From NCBI GenBank assembly GCA_902786285.1, contig CADABX010000004.1, positions 1 through 64,000 on the forward strand: a DNA stretch of 64,000 nt, written 5' to 3'. Positions 1 through 7,972 of this stretch are shown piece after piece. The stretch's first letter is position 1. Every line of letters starts with the position of its first letter. The translations under genes were made by a program, and so were the position numbers. Origin of the DNA: Oscillospiraceae bacterium. Its GTDB lineage: Bacteria > Bacillota > Clostridia > Oscillospirales > Acutalibacteraceae. The notes below the pieces were generated by a model. That model did no database searches and had not been told where the DNA came from. It saw nothing but the letters and a program-made list of their open reading frames with translations.

Positions 1-2
1 AA

Positions 3-35
3 AATGAGCAAGGCTGACGCCTTGCTCATTTTTTT
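3..35 (+). terminator. Intrinsic terminator of an upstream plus-strand gene
   Basis: A perfect 12-bp stem (3-14 with 19-30) closes a TGAC loop and runs into T29-T35. It is oriented to end a plus-strand transcript entering from before the window. Confidence 0.8.
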
Positions 36-90
36 AACACAGTTATTCGCGGAAAAGAGACGCTTTGCGGGCGGCACATCCTTACGCAGG

Positions 91-114
91 GCACCCCTTT
101 CGGGTGCTTTTTTT
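91..114 (+). terminator. Second short terminator-like hairpin
   Basis: GCACCC (91-96) pairs with GGGTGC (102-107), followed by seven T. The T-run is on the plus strand, so it backs up the terminator at 3-35 rather than ending the minus-strand gene that stops at 114. Confidence 0.6.
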
Positions 115-1337
115 CAACTCAGCTTCAACGGATGCTTCGGCTTTTCAAACGCGCCGACCTTGCCGGAAAAGCCGCTGACCGTACACCACAGGCCGCTGTC
201 GCCTTGGTCAAACAGTCCCACGCGCACGAGGCTGCCGTTTTGGAAACAGAGCTTGACAACGCTGCCGTCTTTCAGCGTGATCGTTTCCATCGTGCAGGGC
301 TTGCTGCCGAACGTCTGCGTTTCAATCGCGGTCGCCGCCGGGTCGCTGAGATCCATCTCCCGGAACACATCCATCTGCGGCGCCATGTCGCGCATTTCGG
401 GGTCGTCCATTTCGACCCAGATGCCGAACATCTGCGCATAGGCGCACCGGGCGGCGCCGTCGTAGTAAAGATCCGCGTCATAGCTCGTTTTGCCGTCGCG
501 CAGGTGCATCTCCATGTAGTAATCGTCGCCGCGGCGCGAAAGCTTGTAGGACGCTTCGGGCGCGTCGTCAAAGGTCAGAGTTGCGGTATAAACGCCGGTA
601 TCGAGCGTCTTTTGCACAGCTTTGTACTGTGTGGCAATGGCCGGCGCGGCCGCCGCGGTTTTGACGGTGCAGGGCTTACTGCAGCTGCTGTAAAGATTGC
701 CTTTGGCCGTCTTCGTATAGGCGCGCACAGCGAAGGTGTATGCCGTTTCCGGCTGCAGACTTGTCAGCGTAACCGACGGCTGTTTTGCCGTTTTCAGCTT
801 TGTATAGCCGCCGCTTTTTTCCACCCGGTACACGACGTAGCCGGCGGCGGTTTTGCTCGCCGTCCACCCGAGCGTTACACCGGTCGCCGTCACGTTTGAC
901 GCCGCCGGTTTGCCGGGTTGTTTGGGCAAAATTTTGAACGAGAGCGATTTGCTGCCGGTGTAGTTGCCGCGCAATGTGACCTTGACGGTATAGCGCCCGC
1001 TGTTTTTGCGCCCGGCGGCGTAGGTCAGCTTGTAGTCCGTGCCTTTTTTGAGCGTGCGGCCCTGTTTATCCTTTACGGTCACGGTCGGCGTTTTTGTCTT
1101 GCCGTTATAGACGAAGGACGACGCGGACAGCTTCGGCGTTTTGACGGCGGGAACCGCCGTTTTGCGCTTTTTGCCGCAAACGGTGCAGGTTTTGACGATC
1201 GCGCCGCTTTTGCCGAACTGCGCTTTGGTCACGGTCTGACGGTAGGTGTGGGTATGCGCCGCCGCGGCAAAGACCGGCGTGCCGAGCGACAAAAGCAGCA
1301 GCACACTCAGCAGCAGCGCAAGAAAACGTTTTTTCAT
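114..1337 (-). CDS. Secreted fibronectin type III domain protein
   Basis: 407 residues. A clear signal peptide (about 1-24, ending in PVFAAAA) shows export. Next is a His-rich stretch with a CTVCGKK pair (C51, C54), a beta-rich region with the YNGKTKTPTV and GTDYKLTY patterns common in clostridial surface proteins, then one FN3 domain (about 145-230). The C-terminal 180 residues have no family I recognise. The start is fixed by GGAGG eight bases upstream of ATG. No LPXTG or SLH anchor is visible, so it may be released or held non-covalently. The HxH...CxxCG module near the N terminus resembles the Cys motifs of the large secreted proteins near 54 and 60 kb. Substrate unknown; export and FN3 are confident, the job is not. 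Confidence 0.8.
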   Translation of the reverse strand: MKKRFLALLLSVLLLLSLGTPVFAAAAHTHTYRQTVTKAQFGKSGAIVKTCTVCGKKRKTAVPAVKTPKLSASSFVYNGKTKTPTVTVKDKQGRTLKKGTDYKLTYAAGRKNSGRYTVKVTLRGNYTGSKSLSFKILPKQPGKPAASNVTATGVTLGWTASKTAAGYVVYRVEKSGGYTKLKTAKQPSVTLTSLQPETAYTFAVRAYTKTAKGNLYSSCSKPCTVKTAAAAPAIATQYKAVQKTLDTGVYTATLTFDDAPEASYKLSRRGDDYYMEMHLRDGKTSYDADLYYDGAARCAYAQMFGIWVEMDDPEMRDMAPQMDVFREMDLSDPAATAIETQTFGSKPCTMETITLKDGSVVKLCFQNGSLVRVGLFDQGDSGLWCTVSGFSGKVGAFEKPKHPLKLS

Positions 1338-1367
1338 AGCATTGCCTCCATGAGATTTGGTACAACC

Positions 1368-1396
1368 AATCTACCACAACGGGCGGCAAAGCGCAA
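1368..1396 (-). promoter_or_regulatory. Promoter of the FN3 protein gene
   Basis: On the minus strand: TTGCGC (1391-1396), 17-base spacer, TAGATT (1368-1373), about 30 bases before the start codon. Confidence 0.5.
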
Positions 1397-1418
1397 TGCA
1401 AAATGTTTGCCAAAAATG

Positions 1419-1448
1419 GAAAAAACCGGCATGCCGCAGCATACCGGT
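1419..1448 (-). terminator. Terminator of argH
   Basis: Minus-strand hairpin of 9 bp with one wobble pair (1440-1448 with 1425-1433) and a six-base loop, followed by six T. It lies just past the argH stop. Confidence 0.8.
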
Positions 1449-1453
1449 CGGAT

Positions 1454-2821
1454 TCAAATGAGATTTTCCAGCCTTTCGATCTCCCGCAGCACACACTGCG
1501 GCGCCGGCGCGCCGGTGACCGTGCGCTTGTTGACGCACACATCCAGGTTGATCGCGTCGTAAACGTCGTCGTCAAACAGGTCGCACGCTTCCTTGTACTG
1601 TTCGATCGGCAGCGTTTCGAGCGTCAGATTCTGCGCGATGCAGGACGCCACGAGCTGACCGACGCATTTATAGGCGTCGCGGAACGGCAAACCCTTATAC
1701 ACGAGATAGTCCGCGCAGTCGGTCGCATTGATAAAGCCCTTGGCCGCCGCCGCGCGCAGATTGTCTTTGCGCACGCGCGCTGTCTCCAGCATCGGCGCGA
1801 AGGTATCAAGGCACATGATCACCGTGTCGAGCGCGTCGAACACCGCCTCCTTGTCCTCCTGCATATCCTTGTTATACGCGAGCGGAATGCCCTTCATCAC
1901 GGTCAGCATCGTCATCAGATCGCCGAACACGCGGCCCGATTTACCGCGCACCAGCTCGGCGATGTCGGGGTTCTTTTTTTGCGGCATAATGGAGCTGCCG
2001 GTGGAAAACGCATCGTCGAGCTCCACAAATTTAAACTCCCACGAGCACCACAAAATCACTTCCTCCGCAAACCGCGACAGATGCACCATCAAAATCGACA
2101 GACAGGAAAGCAGCTCGAGCACATAGTCGCGGTCGGACACGCCGTCAAGACTGTTGTGGCTGATGCCGGAAAGACCGAGCTGTGCGGCCGCAAATTCGCG
2201 GTCCAGCGGATAGGTCGTGCCGGCGAGCGCACCCGAGCCGAGCGGAGAAACGGCCATGCGCTTTTTGCAATCCAAAAGCCGGTCGCGGTCACGAAGCAGC
2301 ATTTCGGCATAGGCCAGAAGATGGTGGCCGAAGGTCACGGGCTGGGCACGCTGCAAATGGGTGTAGCCCGGCATCACGAAGTCATACGTCTCCTTTGCCT
2401 TCGCGGTCAGCACGCGCAGCAGACGGTCGATGCTGTCTTTGAGTTTTTCGGTTTCGTCGAGCAAAAACAAACGCAAATCGAGCGCGACCTGATCGTTGCG
2501 GCTGCGGGCGGTGTGCAGCCGTTTGCCGCTGTCGCCGATCCGCTTTGTCAGCTCCGCTTCCACAAACGTGTGGATATCCTCGGCGGTCATGTCGATGCTG
2601 AGCTTGCCGCTTTCGAGCTCCGCCGCGATCTCGCGCAGCGTTTTGGTGATGATTTCGCTTTCCGCTTCGTCGATGATTCCCTGTTTGCCGAGCATGGCGG
2701 CGTGGGCGATGGAGCCGCGAATGTCCTGTTTCGCCATCCGGCTGTCGAACGAGATGGACGCGTTGAAGTCGTTGGTCTGTTTGTCAAGTTCCTTTTGGAA
2801 CCGTCCTTGCCAAAGGGGCAT
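1454..2821 (-). CDS. argH: Argininosuccinate lyase
   Basis: Cleaves argininosuccinate to arginine and fumarate, the last step of arginine synthesis; cytoplasmic homotetramer of the fumarase/aspartase superfamily. 455 residues, the usual length. The superfamily signature GSSIMPQKKNPD lies near residues 272-283, and the ASL-specific HTARSRNDQ and GYTHLQRAQP stretches are intact. The start is MPLWQGRF: it has GGAGG eight bases upstream, while the longer frame adds 15 unrelated residues without a ribosome site. It stands alone, not beside argG, between its own promoter and terminator. An 18-bp palindrome over its -10 box suggests ArgR control. Confidence 0.96.
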   Translation of the reverse strand: MPLWQGRFQKELDKQTNDFNASISFDSRMAKQDIRGSIAHAAMLGKQGIIDEAESEIITKTLREIAAELESGKLSIDMTAEDIHTFVEAELTKRIGDSGKRLHTARSRNDQVALDLRLFLLDETEKLKDSIDRLLRVLTAKAKETYDFVMPGYTHLQRAQPVTFGHHLLAYAEMLLRDRDRLLDCKKRMAVSPLGSGALAGTTYPLDREFAAAQLGLSGISHNSLDGVSDRDYVLELLSCLSILMVHLSRFAEEVILWCSWEFKFVELDDAFSTGSSIMPQKKNPDIAELVRGKSGRVFGDLMTMLTVMKGIPLAYNKDMQEDKEAVFDALDTVIMCLDTFAPMLETARVRKDNLRAAAAKGFINATDCADYLVYKGLPFRDAYKCVGQLVASCIAQNLTLETLPIEQYKEACDLFDDDVYDAINLDVCVNKRTVTGAPAPQCVLREIERLENLI

Positions 2822-2849
2822 AAAAAGTCCTCCAGTGCGATTGAAATAA

Positions 2850-2867
2850 CGTGTATTATCATACACG
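2850..2867 (-). promoter_or_regulatory. ARG-box-like operator at the argH promoter
   Basis: Perfect 7-bp inverted repeat CGTGTAT / ATACACG with a 4-bp centre, 18 bp in total, the length of an ARG box. It covers the minus-strand -10 (TATGAT, 2858-2863), whose partner is TTGACA (2880-2885, spacer 16). ArgR binding is inferred from symmetry, length and the target gene; arginine would be the corepressor. Confidence 0.5.
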
Positions 2868-2885
2868 ATTTTCGGAATTTGTCAA
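2858..2885 (-). promoter_or_regulatory. argH promoter
   Basis: TTGACA (2880-2885), 16-base spacer, TATGAT (2858-2863), read on the minus strand. Confidence 0.6.
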
Positions 2886-2900
2886 GCTGTTTTCGGATAT

Positions 2901-3212
2901 TTATACATCGAGCTGGATCTGATGCGCCGCCAGGTCCACGGTTTCGTCGTCTAAAAAGCGCACGCCCTCCTGTTCGAGCATCTGCCGCTGGATGCCCGGG
3001 CCGCCGAATGCAAACCCCGGCGCCACGCGGCCGTCCTTTGTCACGACCCGGTGGCACGGGATCACGCCCGGCTGCGGATTTCGGTGCAGCGCATAGCCCA
3101 CAACCCGCGCCCAGCGCGGATTGCCGGCAAGATATGCCACCTGTCCGTAGGACGCGACCTTGCCCTTCGGAATGGTGCGCACCACTTCATAGATCTTTTC
3201 AAACGTCGTCAT
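2901..3212 (-). CDS. MGMT-family DNA-binding protein (alkyltransferase domain only)
   Basis: 103 residues from the MTTFEKIYEVV start, which has AAAGG upstream; an earlier ATG at 3227 lacks one. This is the C-terminal DNA-binding/active-site half of O6-alkylguanine-DNA alkyltransferase: the helix-turn-helix part (TIPKGKVASYGQVAYLAG), RV for base flipping, and PCHRVV with Cys53 present. Typical Ada/Ogt enzymes also have an N-terminal domain that is absent here. Related alkyltransferase-like proteins usually have Trp or Ala in place of the Cys; this one keeps it, so it could be a minimal alkyl transferase or a lesion-recognition protein. It overlaps the upstream frameshifted GDPD gene by 14 bases, so the two are co-transcribed. 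Confidence 0.85.
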   Translation of the reverse strand: MTTFEKIYEVVRTIPKGKVASYGQVAYLAGNPRWARVVGYALHRNPQPGVIPCHRVVTKDGRVAPGFAFGGPGIQRQMLEQEGVRFLDDETVDLAAHQIQLDV

Positions 3213-3955
3213 GGCGTTGCCTTTCATAATAGGCTTTTGCCGCCGCCAGATGGTCGGTTTGCACGAGGTCGAAGCCTTTCTTTTGATACCAGCCCCAGCC
3301 GGTGTCCGGGTCGCCGGTGACGGCGGTGTCGTCGGTGTGCGTTCCGGCGATCACGGCGCGTTCATCATAGACGATCGCGTTGCCCCAGATGCAAAGGCCG
3401 TTTTGGTGCAGCCACGCGATATGCTCGTCGCTGACCACGGGCGCGTCGTCGGTTTGAAACAGCGCTTCGATCCCGGCAAAGCGCAGCCGCCGCCCGCGCA
3501 GCGATTGCGACACGTCGTCTTTTTCGCGCACAATCGCGAGAAAGCGCATATCCGGCGCCGTTTCCTCCACCCGCCGCAGGTCGTGTTCCGTTGTGCCGGT
3601 TTTGATCAGCACGTCGTCCGCCATCCCGTGGCGCCGCACACAGTCGGCGATGGCTTTCGGCGCGGTCCAGAATTTGTCGAGGTTCACCATGCAGTGCCCC
3701 CGGAGCAGCTCAAGCGCGTCGTCATGGGCTATCCTGCTGACGCAGCTTTTTTGTGCCGATATGCGCCGGTTCCATTCCCGGGTGAAATACAAACAACGTG
3801 CCGGACCGGGACAAGGCCACGTCCAGCTCCACCACATCCGCGCCGAGCGAGATCGCGGCGCGAAACGCCGCCTCGCTGTTGCTCGGGATATTGCCGCCCG
3901 TCACGCCGCGGTGCGCGACGAGCAGCGGCGGTTTTCCGTTTCGGATCAGATCCAT
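3199..3955 (-). pseudogene. Glycerophosphodiester phosphodiesterase family gene, frameshifted
   Basis: Two minus-strand frames together make one GDPD-type TIM barrel. The first (3955 down to about 3722) carries the VAHRG motif (H15, R16), the region equivalent to the NT motif, and VELDVALSRSGTLFVFHPG. The second (from about 3740 down to 3199) carries LRGHCMVNLDKFW and the remaining strands to the C terminus. One extra base near 3733-3735, where frame one reads KKLRQQ and frame two continues IAHDDALELL, explains the break. Without it the protein would be about 251 residues, normal for the family, which hydrolyses glycerophosphodiesters to glycerol-3-phosphate plus alcohol. A GAGGTG ribosome site precedes the start, nine bases after the tlpA-like stop. 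It may be a real mutation or a sequencing/assembly error; the rest looks undecayed. Confidence 0.8.
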
Positions 3956-3964
3956 CTTGTCACC

Positions 3965-4546
3965 TCACGACGCCAGCAGCGACTGCATGAGCTGTTCAAT
4001 CTGACTTTCGCTCATCGCGCCCATCTGCGTGTGCAAAAGTGTGCCGTCGGATCCAACGAGCACCGTTGTCGGAATCGAGCGCACGCCGTAGGCGACGGCG
4101 GCGCCGGCATCCAGGTCGAAATAGACCGGGAAGCTGTAGCCGTTTTCGGCAACAAAGGCTTCAACGGCCGGCTGATCCTCGCCGTTGTAGCCGTCGGTCA
4201 GATCGACCATCATAAATTCGATTTTGTCGCCATAGGTCTCATAGGCTTTGTTGATGTCGGCGAGCTCCGAACGGCACGGCGGACACCACGTCGCCCAAAA
4301 GTTGATAAACACGGGCTTGCCCTGCTTTTCGCTGAGCGCCACGGTGCTGCCGTCGGCGTTGTAAACGGTGAAATCCGGCGCGGGCGCCGCCTCCTGCGCC
4401 TGATCGGTGCTGTCGCTTTGCACCGAGGGCGTATAGGGCACGGTCGGCTCGGTCAGCCGGCTGAGCGTGCGGTAGGCAACTGTGCCGCCGACAAGCAGCA
4501 GCACGATCACAAGGATAAGGATAACAAGGGTTCTTTTTTGTTTCAT
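3965..4546 (-). CDS. Membrane-anchored thioredoxin-like protein (TlpA/ResA type)
   Basis: 193 residues. One N-terminal membrane helix (about 7-25) followed by a Thr/Ser/Pro linker and an AhpC/TSA-thioredoxin fold with WCPPC (87-91) and the cis-proline context SIPTTVLV. The family reduces or isomerises extracytoplasmic disulfides using electrons passed through a CcdA membrane protein. The ccdA gene lies 13 bases upstream in the same operon, which strongly supports this pairing. Substrates may include the many Cys-rich secreted proteins in this window (inference). No cytochrome c maturation gene is visible, so a general disulfide role is more likely than haem attachment. Confidence 0.9.
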   Translation of the reverse strand: MKQKRTLVILILVIVLLLVGGTVAYRTLSRLTEPTVPYTPSVQSDSTDQAQEAAPAPDFTVYNADGSTVALSEKQGKPVFINFWATWCPPCRSELADINKAYETYGDKIEFMMVDLTDGYNGEDQPAVEAFVAENGYSFPVYFDLDAGAAVAYGVRSIPTTVLVGSDGTLLHTQMGAMSESQIEQLMQSLLAS

Positions 4547-4559
4547 AAGAAATCCTCCG

Positions 4560-5222
4560 TTACATCAGTTTGCCGATCACGCGCGTCATCAGACCCGTCG
4601 CCATCAGAACGCCGATGACGATCAGGAAAATACCGCACACGAGGTTGATCACTTTGTAATGCTGTTTGATAAAGTTGAACGTGCCCTTGAGCTTGTCGAT
4701 CAGCACGGCCGAAAGCAAAAACAGGCTGCCGAGTCCCAGCGAATAGCAAAGCAGCAGCAGCACCCCGCGCCACGCCGTGGCCGACGCGGAGGCGAGCATC
4801 AGCGCCGAACCGAGGAACGCGCCCACGCAGGGCGTAAGACTGACGGAGTAGATCACGCCGAACAAAAACGCCGAAAAGGCGCCGCTGATCTTGCGGTTTC
4901 CCTGCATGCCCTTAAAAAACGGCAGACGGAACACCTCGAGATAGGACAGGCCGAACAGGATCACGATCACACCGCAGACGATGTCCACAATCACCTGATA
5001 GCGCCGCAGCAGTGCGCCGAGCGACCCGGCAAACAGACCCAAAAGGCAGAACACCAGCGTGAAGCCGCCCACAAACGCCGCCGCGTTGACAAGCGTTTTG
5101 CTTTTTTTCTCCGTGCTTTTGTCGCCGCCGGCAAAATACGAAATATACAGTGGCAGCATCGGCAGCATACAGGGCGAAATGAACGAAATAACGCCCTCTA
5201 AAAAAGTCACAAGATAATTCAT
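4560..5222 (-). CDS. ccdA: CcdA-type membrane thiol-disulfide electron carrier
   Basis: 220 residues, six predicted membrane helices. The paired cysteine motifs FISPC (Cys18) and LTPC (Cys132), one in each inverted half, are the redox pair that moves electrons from cytoplasmic thioredoxin across the membrane. Length matches bacterial CcdA, which is DsbD without its soluble domains. First gene of a ccdA-tlpA-GDPD-MGMT operon; AGGTGGAG ribosome site seven bases before ATG. Partner is the WCPPC protein encoded next. Confidence 0.92.
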   Translation of the reverse strand: MNYLVTFLEGVISFISPCMLPMLPLYISYFAGGDKSTEKKSKTLVNAAAFVGGFTLVFCLLGLFAGSLGALLRRYQVIVDIVCGVIVILFGLSYLEVFRLPFFKGMQGNRKISGAFSAFLFGVIYSVSLTPCVGAFLGSALMLASASATAWRGVLLLLCYSLGLGSLFLLSAVLIDKLKGTFNFIKQHYKVINLVCGIFLIVIGVLMATGLMTRVIGKLM

Positions 5223-5250
5223 ACAATCTCCACCTCACGTTATCTTTATT

Positions 5251-5280
5251 ATTATAGCATAGATGAAACGCAGAATGCAA
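5251..5280 (-). promoter_or_regulatory. Promoter of the ccdA operon
   Basis: Minus strand TTGCAT (5275-5280), 18-base spacer, TATAAT (5251-5256). The -35 overlaps the edge of the inverted repeat that begins at 5278. Confidence 0.65.
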
Positions 5281-5452
5281 GATGGCAAGAAGCAAGAGGG
5301 CAAGACTTAGCGCCCGCAGCGCCGGCCAATGGCCACCTGGGCGCGGAAGGAAACCGGACAGCCGCCGGATCGGCGGCAAAAACATGCCGATCACACATGG
5401 CTGACCGCTGCATTTTTCAATTTCCCCCGCCCTCTTGCTTCTTGCCATCTTG
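5278..5452. repeat. 175-bp element bounded by a perfect 24-bp inverted repeat
   Basis: 5278-5301 and 5429-5452 are exact reverse complements. Each arm is built of short CAAGA-containing units (caagatgg, caagaag, caagaggg). Inside are further dyads: GCGCCC/GGGCGC near 5311-5345, GGCC-aat-GGCC and a CCGCC/GGCGG pair near 5352-5368. No coding frame is convincing. It fits a miniature inverted-repeat element or a structured intergenic repeat. No clear target-site duplication was seen, so mobility is unproven. Confidence 0.6.
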
Positions 5453-5511
5453 TTTCTTGTTTCTTACCATCCCCCTTTAAGATTTCTTTATATTTTTTTT
5501 GCGAAACCCTA

Positions 5512-5540
5512 TTGACACCGCTGCTTTAAAGTGCTAAAAT
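5512..5540 (+). promoter_or_regulatory. Promoter of the T-box/trpB transcript
   Basis: Consensus TTGACA (5512-5517), 17-base spacer, TAAAAT (5535-5540), about seven bases before the T-box leader. Confidence 0.8.
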
Positions 5541-5546
5541 ACATTC

Positions 5547-5816
5547 AAACCGATGAGAAAGAGTGAGTAGGTTTTCTCCCTTTCCCCTCAGCGAGCCGCG
5601 GACGGTGCAAGCGCGGCGGGATACACAAAACCGAATGGACTTTCGAGGGCAAGCAGAACCGCGATTGCGCAGTATGCGAGACGGAGAGCGACACTCCGTT
5701 AACAACCGTCAGCGTATGACAGTACGCGTGAGTGGGCGCTTAGGCGCCAAGCCGGGTGGCACCGCAGGAAGATTGATTCTCCTGTCCCAGCAAAAACGCT
5801 GGGACGGGAGTTTTTT
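5547..5816 (+). ncRNA. T-box riboswitch leader, tryptophan type
   Basis: The T-box core GGGTGGCACCGCAG is at 5754-5767 and is followed by an intrinsic terminator: 13-bp stem 5779-5791 with 5798-5810, then six T. The 5' part has the AGTAGG-type element (5567 onward) and a specifier-loop candidate with GAA-TGG-A near 5632-5639, giving a UGG (Trp) specifier followed by purine. Uncharged tRNA-Trp would pair with the core and favour antitermination. The downstream tryptophan synthase beta-like gene supports the Trp reading. T-box identity is strong; the exact specifier codon is inferred. Confidence 0.9.
5779..5816 (+). terminator. T-box terminator
   Basis: 13-bp hairpin with a six-base loop and T6 run. 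Competing half of the T-box switch; open when uncharged tRNA is bound. Confidence 0.88.
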
Positions 5817-5897
5817 CTTGTCTCGGCAACCGGCATCCGGTCGCTCAGCCGGACGCCGCAACGGTTCAAAAATAATAAAAAGAAAGGAATGACCGTG

Positions 5898-7265
5898 ATG
5901 AGCAAGATCCCGTACAAAATCTATCTGAACGAAAGCGAGATGCCGACGGCATGGTATAACCTGCGCGCCGACATGAAAACGAAGCCCGCGCCGCTGCTCA
6001 ACCCCGGCACCCATGAACCCATGTCTGCAAGCGACCTTGCGCCCGTGTTCTGCGACGAGCTGATCCAGCAGGAGCTGGACAACGACACCCGCTATTTTGA
6101 GATCCCCGAAGAGATCCTCAAGTTCTACAAGATGTACCGTCCCTCGCCGCTCGTGCGCGCCTACTGCCTCGAAGAAAAGCTCGGCACCCCGGCGAAGATC
6201 TATTACAAATTTGAAGGCAACAACACCTCCGGCTCCCACAAGCTGAACTCCGCCAGCGCCCAGGCGTACTACGCCAAAAAGCAGGGTCTCAAGGGTGTGA
6301 CCACCGAAACCGGCGCCGGCCAGTGGGGCACCGCGCTGTCCATGGCGTGTTCCTATTTCGGTCTCGACTGCAAGGTGTTCATGGTCAAGGTCTCCTATGA
6401 GCAAAAGCCGTTCCGCCGCGAAGTGATGCGCACCTACGGCGCGTCGGTCACGCCGTCGCCGTCGATGGAAACCAAGATCGGCCAAAAAATCCTCGCCGAC
6501 CATCCCGGCACCACCGGCTCGCTCGGCTGCGCCATCAGCGAGGCCGTGGAGGTTGCCACCAGCACACCCGGCTACCGCTATGTGCTCGGCTCCGTGCTCA
6601 ACCAGGTGCTGCTGCACCAGAGCGTGATCGGTCTGGAGACCAAGGCCGCGCTCGACAAATACGGCATCAAGCCCGACATCATCATCGGCTGCGCCGGCGG
6701 CGGGTCCAACCTCGGCGGTCTGATCGCGCCGTTTATGGGCGAAAAGCTGCGCGGCGAAGCGGACTACCGCATCATCGCCGTGGAACCGGCGTCCTGCCCG
6801 AGCTTCACACGCGGCAAGTTCGCCTATGACTTTGCCGACACCGGCATGGTCTGTCCGCTGGCCAAGATGTATACCCTCGGCAGCAACTTTATTCCCGCGC
6901 CGAACCACGCCGGCGGCCTGCGCTACCACGGCATGAGCCCGGTGCTCTCGCAGCTGTATCACGACGGCTACATGGAAGCAGTCAGCGTGCCGCAGACGGC
7001 AGTGTTTGAAGCGGCGGAATACTTTGCCCGGGTGGAGGGCATCCTCCCCGCGCCCGAAAGCTCCCACGCCATCCGCGCCGCGATCGACGAAGCGCTCAAA
7101 TGCAAGGAGACCGGCGAAGAAAAGACGATCGTCTTCGGCCTCACCGGCACCGGCTATTTCGATATGGTGGCGTATGAAAAGTTCCACGACGGCAAGATGG
7201 AAGACTACATCCCGACCGACGCGGAGCTTGAAGCGAGCTTTGCGACGCTGCCGAAGGTGGAGTAA
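5898..7265 (+). CDS. TrpB2-like tryptophan synthase beta chain
   Basis: 455 residues, about 50 longer than the TrpB1 that partners TrpA, as expected for the TrpB2 family. PLP enzyme of fold type II: Lys115 in SGSHKLNSA, GAGQWG substrate loop, and the phosphate-binding GCAGGGSN (264-271). Joins indole and serine to tryptophan; TrpB2 often acts without TrpA and may salvage indole. No other trp gene is in the window. The ATG at 5898 is preferred over that at 5889, because AGAAAGGA sits 9 bases before the former and touches the latter. Controlled by the Trp T-box just upstream. Confidence 0.93.
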   Translation: MSKIPYKIYLNESEMPTAWYNLRADMKTKPAPLLNPGTHEPMSASDLAPVFCDELIQQELDNDTRYFEIPEEILKFYKMYRPSPLVRAYCLEEKLGTPAKIYYKFEGNNTSGSHKLNSASAQAYYAKKQGLKGVTTETGAGQWGTALSMACSYFGLDCKVFMVKVSYEQKPFRREVMRTYGASVTPSPSMETKIGQKILADHPGTTGSLGCAISEAVEVATSTPGYRYVLGSVLNQVLLHQSVIGLETKAALDKYGIKPDIIIGCAGGGSNLGGLIAPFMGEKLRGEADYRIIAVEPASCPSFTRGKFAYDFADTGMVCPLAKMYTLGSNFIPAPNHAGGLRYHGMSPVLSQLYHDGYMEAVSVPQTAVFEAAEYFARVEGILPAPESSHAIRAAIDEALKCKETGEEKTIVFGLTGTGYFDMVAYEKFHDGKMEDYIPTDAELEASFATLPKVE

Positions 7266-7341
7266 ACAGTGCACAGTGACGCGAAAAAAAGTGTGTTCAA
7301 CATGCACTTGTGTACCCGCGTAAACAGCGTATAGAAAAAGG

Positions 7342-7369
7342 GCAGTCCGGCCGGGCTGCTCCTTTTTTA
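7342..7369 (+). terminator. Terminator after the trpB-like gene
   Basis: GCAGTC/GGCTGC stem around 7342-7359 followed by CCTTTTTT. Confidence 0.65.
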
Positions 7370-7495
7370 CTAACCACGAATCATTGCAGCAGCGACAGCA
7401 CCGTGTCGCCGTGTCTCGTTTCGTCGTTTTGAATTTGCGCCACGGCGGGAAAGCAATCGCAGCGCAGAAGTTCTAATTTATTTTAAGCGCGGACT

Positions 7496-7972
7496 TTATT
7501 TTTCATGCACCAGTTTGCCGCTGATATGTGCCGCCTGTACGGCCACCACCAGCGCACGGGCGGCGTTTTTGCGCATGTCGGCCTCCACGTCCTCGACGGG
7601 CGGGAAATACTTTGCCGCAAGCGCGCGCAGCCATCGGTCGCGCATCGCGTCGTCCTTGACAACCTTCGCTTCGCCGAACACGACCACGCTGCGGACATAC
7701 CAAGCCCAGTCGTCCTCGACCTTGTAGCCGTCGTCCATCACGGTGAAGCAGACCTTGCTGTCGCGTTCGATCGCGTCGAGCTTGTGTCCGGCCACGGCCA
7801 TGTGGAAATACAGCGTGCGCGTATCCGGGTCAAACACAAAATTGAGCGGCACGCCGTAGGGGTAGCCGTCGTCGCCGTGGACGGACAAAACGCCGCGCCG
7901 GGCGGTCTGCAAAACGGCAAGGCAGTCTTCGTCACCCAGCTGCTGTTTGAACCGTCGCATCTCCCGAAACAT
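7496..7972 (-). CDS. Pyridoxamine 5'-phosphate oxidase-family flavin-binding protein (NimA-like)
   Basis: 158 residues of the split beta-barrel FMN/F420-binding fold. Pattern: RGVLSVHGDDGYPYGVPLNFVFDPDTRTLYFHMAVAG in short strands, AGHKLDAIERDSKVCFTV, and a C-terminal helix. Members reduce nitro compounds, bind haem or act as flavin reductases; the substrate cannot be read here. Its ATG shares one base with the stop of the upstream thioesterase gene (TGATG), so the two are translationally coupled, possibly in one detoxification or acyl-metabolism unit with the MATE exporter further upstream. Confidence 0.85.
   Translation of the reverse strand: MFREMRRFKQQLGDEDCLAVLQTARRGVLSVHGDDGYPYGVPLNFVFDPDTRTLYFHMAVAGHKLDAIERDSKVCFTVMDDGYKVEDDWAWYVRSVVVFGEAKVVKDDAMRDRWLRALAAKYFPPVEDVEADMRKNAARALVVAVQAAHISGKLVHEK

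Noticed and set aside
7383..7480. Minus-strand relic ending AQIQNDETRHGDTVLSLLQ
   Set aside because: It resembles the end of a ferritin-like helix but covers only about 30 codons after an in-frame stop; not enough to name or to call.
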